Of a stretch of DNA of 7,885 nt, positions 5,505-7,885 are shown in pieces. Numbering within the stretch: position 1 is the first letter of the stretch; each line of letters starts with the position of its first letter. A program made the position numbers and the translations under genes. The notes beneath the pieces were generated by a model, which saw only the letters and a list, made by a program, of their open reading frames with translations, was not told where the DNA came from and did no database searches. Source of the stretch: an uncultured Flavobacterium sp. Its GTDB lineage: Bacteria; Bacteroidota; Bacteroidia; Flavobacteriales; Flavobacteriaceae. The stretch lies in contig NZ_CAMLMK010000118.1 of assembly GCF_946481155.1 (NCBI RefSeq), forward strand, positions 1 to 7,885, read 5' to 3'.

Positions 5505-5582
5505 TTCGCTTTAAAAACAACTCAACAATTTGTTTGTGGCCGTAACTATCCCCAAACACTTAAACAAACAGTAAACAGACTG

Positions 5583-7885
5583 ATGAAAACAGATGCATTT
5601 GCTTTAAGACACATTGGCCCGAGAGAATCTGACCAACAACACATGTTCAAAACTATTGGTGTTAAGGACATGACGCAACTTCTTTATGAAACTTTTCCTG
5701 ACGGAATCCGTTTAAAAAATGATTTACAGTTAGACCCTGCCATGACCGAATATGAGTATATGACTCATATCACGCAATTAGGCGCAAAAAATAAGGTATT
5801 CAAATCGTATATCGGTTTAGGATACCATCCGGCAATTGTTCCTCCGGTTATCCAGAGAAATATTTTCGAAAACCCGGGATGGTACACAGCATATACGCCG
5901 TATCAGGCTGAAATTGCACAAGGCCGTCTTGAGGCGCTACTGAATTACCAGACAACGGTTATTGAATTATCCGGCATGGAAATCGCAAATGCGTCCCTTC
6001 TGGATGAAGCTACTGCAGCTGCGGAAGCTATGGCACTATTGTTCGACGTAAGAACCCGCGACCAAAAGAAAAACAATGCCAATAAATTCTTTGTTTCGGA
6101 AGAAATTTTACCGCAATCCCTTTCCGTTTTAGAAACCCGCGCTACGCCAATCGGAATCGAATTGGTAGTAGGAAACCATGAAACTTTTGATTTCGCAGAA
6201 GATTTCTTCGGGGTAATCCTTCAATATCCGGGCAAATACGGACAAGTTTACGATTACAGCGGCTTTATCAACACCGCAAAATCAAAAGAAATTAAAGTGG
6301 CCGTTGCTGCTGATATTTTGTCATTAGTGAAATTAAAGTCCCCGGGTGAAATGGGCGCTGATGTAGTAGTGGGAACTTCACAACGTTTTGGTATTCCAAT
6401 GGGCTACGGCGGACCTCACGCTGCTTTCTTCGCAACTAAAGAAGAATACAAACGCTCGATGCCGGGCCGTATCATCGGAGTTTCTCAGGATACGAACGGA
6501 AACCGTGCTTTACGTATGGCATTACAGACGCGTGAGCAGCACATCAAACGTGAAAAAGCGACTTCAAACATTTGTACCGCTCAGGTTTTATTGGCAGTTA
6601 TGGCCGGAATGTATGCAGTTTACCACGGACCACAGGGCTTAAAATATATTGCTGACAAAGTACACGCTTCGGCAGCTACTACAGCACAAGGTTTAGCCGA
6701 AATGGGTATAAACCAAATGAACTCGGCTTACTTCGATACTATTTTACTTCAGGCCGATGCTGCCAAAGTAAGAGCAATCGCTGAGAAAAACGAAGTAAAC
6801 TTCTTCTATCCGAACAACGAAAGCGTTTCCATCTCTTTCAATGAAACGACTTCAATTGCAGACATCAATCAGATTTTAGCAATCTTCTCGGAAGCAACCG
6901 GTAAAGAATATACACCTGTAAAAATCCTGTTACCATCAGGAAAAATTCTTATGCCATCCGGCAGAATGGAAAGCCTTGAGCGTACCTCATCGTTTTTACA
7001 GCATGACGTATTCAACAACCATCATTCGGAAAGCCAATTGATGCGTTATATCAAAAAATTAGAGCGTAAAGATTTATCGTTAAACCATTCGATGATTTCT
7101 TTAGGTTCTTGTACAATGAAACTAAACGCTGCAGCAGAAATGTTGCCGTTAAGCATGCCCAACTGGAACAGCATCCACCCGTTCGCTCCTGCTGATCAGG
7201 CGGAAGGTTATCTAACCATGCTGAAAAAACTGGAACAGCAATTGAATGTTGTAACAGGTTTCGCCGGTACGTCTTTACAGCCAAATTCAGGTGCGCAAGG
7301 AGAATATGCCGGCTTGATGGCGATTCGTGCTTATCACATTTCCCGCGGTGAAGGCCACAGAAATGTATGTTTGATTCCATCATCAGCTCACGGAACCAAT
7401 CCGGCTTCTGCAGCTATGGCGGGGATGAAAATTATCGTTACTAAAACCACTCCGGAAGGAAATATCGATGTAGAGGATTTAAGAGCAAGAGCGATCGAGC
7501 ACAAAGATGATTTGTCTTGCTTAATGGTTACTTATCCTTCTACACATGGGGTTTACGAATCTTCAATCATTGAGATTACAAAATTAATCCACGATAACGG
7601 CGGATTAGTATATATGGATGGTGCTAACATGAACGCACAGGTAGGCTTAACAAATCCTGCTACTATCGGCGCCGATGTTTGTCACTTAAACTTACACAAA
7701 ACTTTCGCCATCCCTCACGGCGGCGGCGGACCAGGTGTTGGCCCAATCTGTGTAAACGAAAAATTAGTTGACTTCTTACCAACCAATCCGGTTATAGCAA
7801 CTGGCGGGAAAGATGCAATTTCAGCTATATCGGCTGCGCCTTATGGCTCGGCTTTGGTTTGCCTGATTTCTTACGGATACATTTC
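5583..7885 (+). CDS. gcvP: glycine dehydrogenase (decarboxylating), P-protein, 3' end missing
   Basis: This is the P-protein of the glycine cleavage system. It is a PLP enzyme that decarboxylates glycine and passes the aminomethyl group to the lipoyl arm of the H-protein, in the cytosol. The frame is open from 5583 to the window edge (767 complete codons). The family usually has about 950 residues, so roughly the last fifth lies outside. The start 'MKTDAFALRHIGPRE' is characteristic. Both halves of the fused, single-chain form are present. The N-terminal half contains 'YIGLGYHPAIVPPVIQRNIFENPGWYTAYTPYQAEIAQGRLEALLN'-type sequence (landmarks GWYTAYTPYQ and EIAQGRLE). The C-terminal half contains SLGSCTMKLN, SGAQGEYAGL and HGTNPASA. 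The PLP-binding lysine is K706 in 'HLNLHKTFAIPHGGGGPG'. No frameshift is seen. It is divergent from the UbiA-like gene. Confidence 0.97.
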   Translation, partial: MKTDAFALRHIGPRESDQQHMFKTIGVKDMTQLLYETFPDGIRLKNDLQLDPAMTEYEYMTHITQLGAKNKVFKSYIGLGYHPAIVPPVIQRNIFENPGWYTAYTPYQAEIAQGRLEALLNYQTTVIELSGMEIANASLLDEATAAAEAMALLFDVRTRDQKKNNANKFFVSEEILPQSLSVLETRATPIGIELVVGNHETFDFAEDFFGVILQYPGKYGQVYDYSGFINTAKSKEIKVAVAADILSLVKLKSPGEMGADVVVGTSQRFGIPMGYGGPHAAFFATKEEYKRSMPGRIIGVSQDTNGNRALRMALQTREQHIKREKATSNICTAQVLLAVMAGMYAVYHGPQGLKYIADKVHASAATTAQGLAEMGINQMNSAYFDTILLQADAAKVRAIAEKNEVNFFYPNNESVSISFNETTSIADINQILAIFSEATGKEYTPVKILLPSGKILMPSGRMESLERTSSFLQHDVFNNHHSESQLMRYIKKLERKDLSLNHSMISLGSCTMKLNAAAEMLPLSMPNWNSIHPFAPADQAEGYLTMLKKLEQQLNVVTGFAGTSLQPNSGAQGEYAGLMAIRAYHISRGEGHRNVCLIPSSAHGTNPASAAMAGMKIIVTKTTPEGNIDVEDLRARAIEHKDDLSCLMVTYPSTHGVYESSIIEITKLIHDNGGLVYMDGANMNAQVGLTNPATIGADVCHLNLHKTFAIPHGGGGPGVGPICVNEKLVDFLPTNPVIATGGKDAISAISAAPYGSALVCLISYGYI

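Noticed and set aside
5398..5559. A 54-residue N-terminal extension of the UbiA-like protein
   Set aside because: The extra residues are Ile/Phe/Lys/Asn-rich, do not resemble the family's start, and cover the intergenic region including the -7 element at 5403-5410.
5505..5582. A glycine riboswitch in the gcvP leader
   Set aside because: The predicted leader is only about 70 nt, is AT-rich, and lacks the paired GC-rich helices and conserved purine core of a glycine aptamer.
6388..6642. An 84-aa open frame on the plus strand
   Set aside because: It lies in another frame inside gcvP, whose own frame is unbroken and strongly conserved here. The same applies to the 110-aa minus-strand frame at 7051-7383.

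Overview
The window looks like chromosomal DNA of a Flavobacterium-like member of the Bacteroidota. The DNA is AT-rich, genes lack Shine-Dalgarno sequences and have A-rich leaders, several intergenic regions carry the Bacteroidota-type -7 promoter element TAnnTTTG, and the glycine decarboxylase reads like a flavobacterial one. No RNA genes, insertion sequences or CRISPR arrays were seen. No gap between genes exceeds 200 bases.

Layout. (1) Positions 84-2354, plus strand: a tight five-gene cluster. It holds a DUF2071/YqjF-like protein, a small membrane protein, two tandem paralogous small membrane proteins, and an SRPBCC (START-like) ligand-binding protein. Junctions are two 4-bp ATGA overlaps and gaps of 18 and 5 bp, so one transcript is likely. 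(2) Positions 2361-2389: a hairpin terminator with T-tracts on both strands, shared by convergent genes. (3) Positions 2432-4487, minus strand: a 96-aa stefin/cystatin-like protein without a signal peptide, and upstream of it a 493-aa membrane-anchored protein with one c-type haem motif (CFTCH). Each has its own promoter. Both promoters carry nearly the same 15-bp box (CGGGTATTTATACGC-like) at exactly the same distance from the -7 element. (4) Positions 4585-5397, minus strand: a UbiA-prenyltransferase-like membrane protein. (5) Positions 5583 to the right edge, plus strand: gcvP, glycine dehydrogenase P-protein, cut by the window end and divergent from the UbiA-like gene.

The most interesting part is region 3. 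A predicted cytosolic cysteine-protease inhibitor of the stefin type and an uncharacterised monohaem envelope protein appear to share one regulator, inferred from matching boxes at matching spacing. The five-gene cluster, which combines two predicted small-molecule-binding proteins with three tiny membrane proteins, is a second functionally open unit. gcvP is ordinary housekeeping metabolism.
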